64,000 nt of DNA from Frigoribacterium sp. JB110 (GTDB lineage: Bacteria > Actinomycetota > Actinomycetes > Actinomycetales > Microbacteriaceae). Every line of letters begins with the position of its first letter. Position 1 is the stretch's first letter. A program made the translations under genes and the position numbers. Positions 63,732 to 64,000 of this stretch are shown here, in pieces. The notes under the pieces were generated by a model, which worked only from the letters and a program-made list of their open reading frames with translations, had not been told where the DNA came from and did no database searches. Where the stretch lies: positions 103,211-167,210 of the forward strand of contig NZ_FUIA01000020.1 in NCBI RefSeq assembly GCF_900163665.1, in the 5' to 3' direction.

Positions 63732-64000
63732 AGAGAGGTGGAGGCCGACTCTCCGCTGCGGCGCGAGTCGGCACGGCCGAAACAGACCCGCGCCCTGCGC
63801 CGAAAGCCGAAGCAGCTCGATGAGGCGCCGACGGCTTTCGAGACATCGGGAAGCGGCAGCGGAATGACGGCTCTTCTCGAACGAGGGTGTAGTCCGTTGA
63901 GCGCGTCGCTGTCCGTGTAGGAGTCGAGGTCTCCCTGAAGATGGAGGGGGTGTCAAGTTTTCTGTGTAAGGGTCCGGTCGGTTAGCCCCTCTGCCAGGTG
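63732..64000. other. Right-edge region, possible truncated gene and IS end
   Basis: A 31-codon frame from ATG 63728 (overlapping the ATPase stop, ATGA) ends at 63823. Beyond it no gene is supported. The sequence TGTCAAGTTTTCTGTGTAAG at 63951-63970 resembles terminal inverted repeats of IS256-type elements (from memory, not checked), so an insertion sequence may begin here and continue past the edge. Confidence 0.35.

Overview
The window is high-GC actinobacterial DNA that looks like a chromosome from the Microbacteriaceae, most likely Microbacterium or a close relative. This rests on the gene order around oriC (parA, rsmG, khpB, yidC, yidD, rnpA, rpmH | dnaA, dnaN, recF, DUF721, gyrB, gyrA, DUF3566, tRNA-Ile, tRNA-Ala), frequent GTG starts, ATGA/GTGA stop-start overlaps, two LAxTG-type wall-sorting signals and a mycofactocin locus. 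No database search was possible; family names come from motif recognition.

Layout. 1-951: parA, running off the left edge, with a parS site inside its coding sequence. 952-3233: about 2.3 kb without a supportable gene, carrying six more parS-like sites. 3234-3692: a deazaflavin-type oxidoreductase. 3768-7003: the leftward rsmG-khpB-yidC-yidD-rnpA-rpmH block. 7393-17743: rightward dnaA, the origin with tandem DnaA boxes (8812-9503), dnaN, recF, a DUF721 gene, gyrB, gyrA and DUF3566. 17853-18021: two tRNA genes, followed by a broken reading frame.

18541-27105: a haem/iron uptake locus. A possible DtxR/IdeR-type box and a structured leader precede a LAATG-anchored repeat protein, a double-HtaA surface protein, a single-HtaA protein and a haem ABC importer (binding protein, permease, ATPase). 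28431-36848: an arabinoxylan utilisation locus with a tandem CE1-type esterase, a LacI regulator, an oligosaccharide ABC importer and a GH51 arabinofuranosidase. Related operator-like palindromes sit at three promoters.

37141-51470: assorted genes including an MFS exporter, an AlkD-like repair protein, M23 peptidase, lipoprotein, TRIC-like channel, GAF-LuxR regulator, DUF485 plus acetate/solute symporter, a secreted metzincin protease, nitronate monooxygenase, TSUP exporter and MgtE. 51704-54814: a Cds1-like PLP enzyme, a DUF1016/PDDEXK nuclease inserted between 78-bp direct repeats, a small membrane protein and aroQ.

54804-63731: an IclR regulator followed by a mycofactocin locus (mftG, mftR, mftA, mftB, mftC), three mycofactocin-type short-chain dehydrogenases and a MoxR-type AAA+ ATPase. 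mftD, mftE and mftF are not in the window. The last 270 bp contain a short open frame and what may be an insertion-sequence end.
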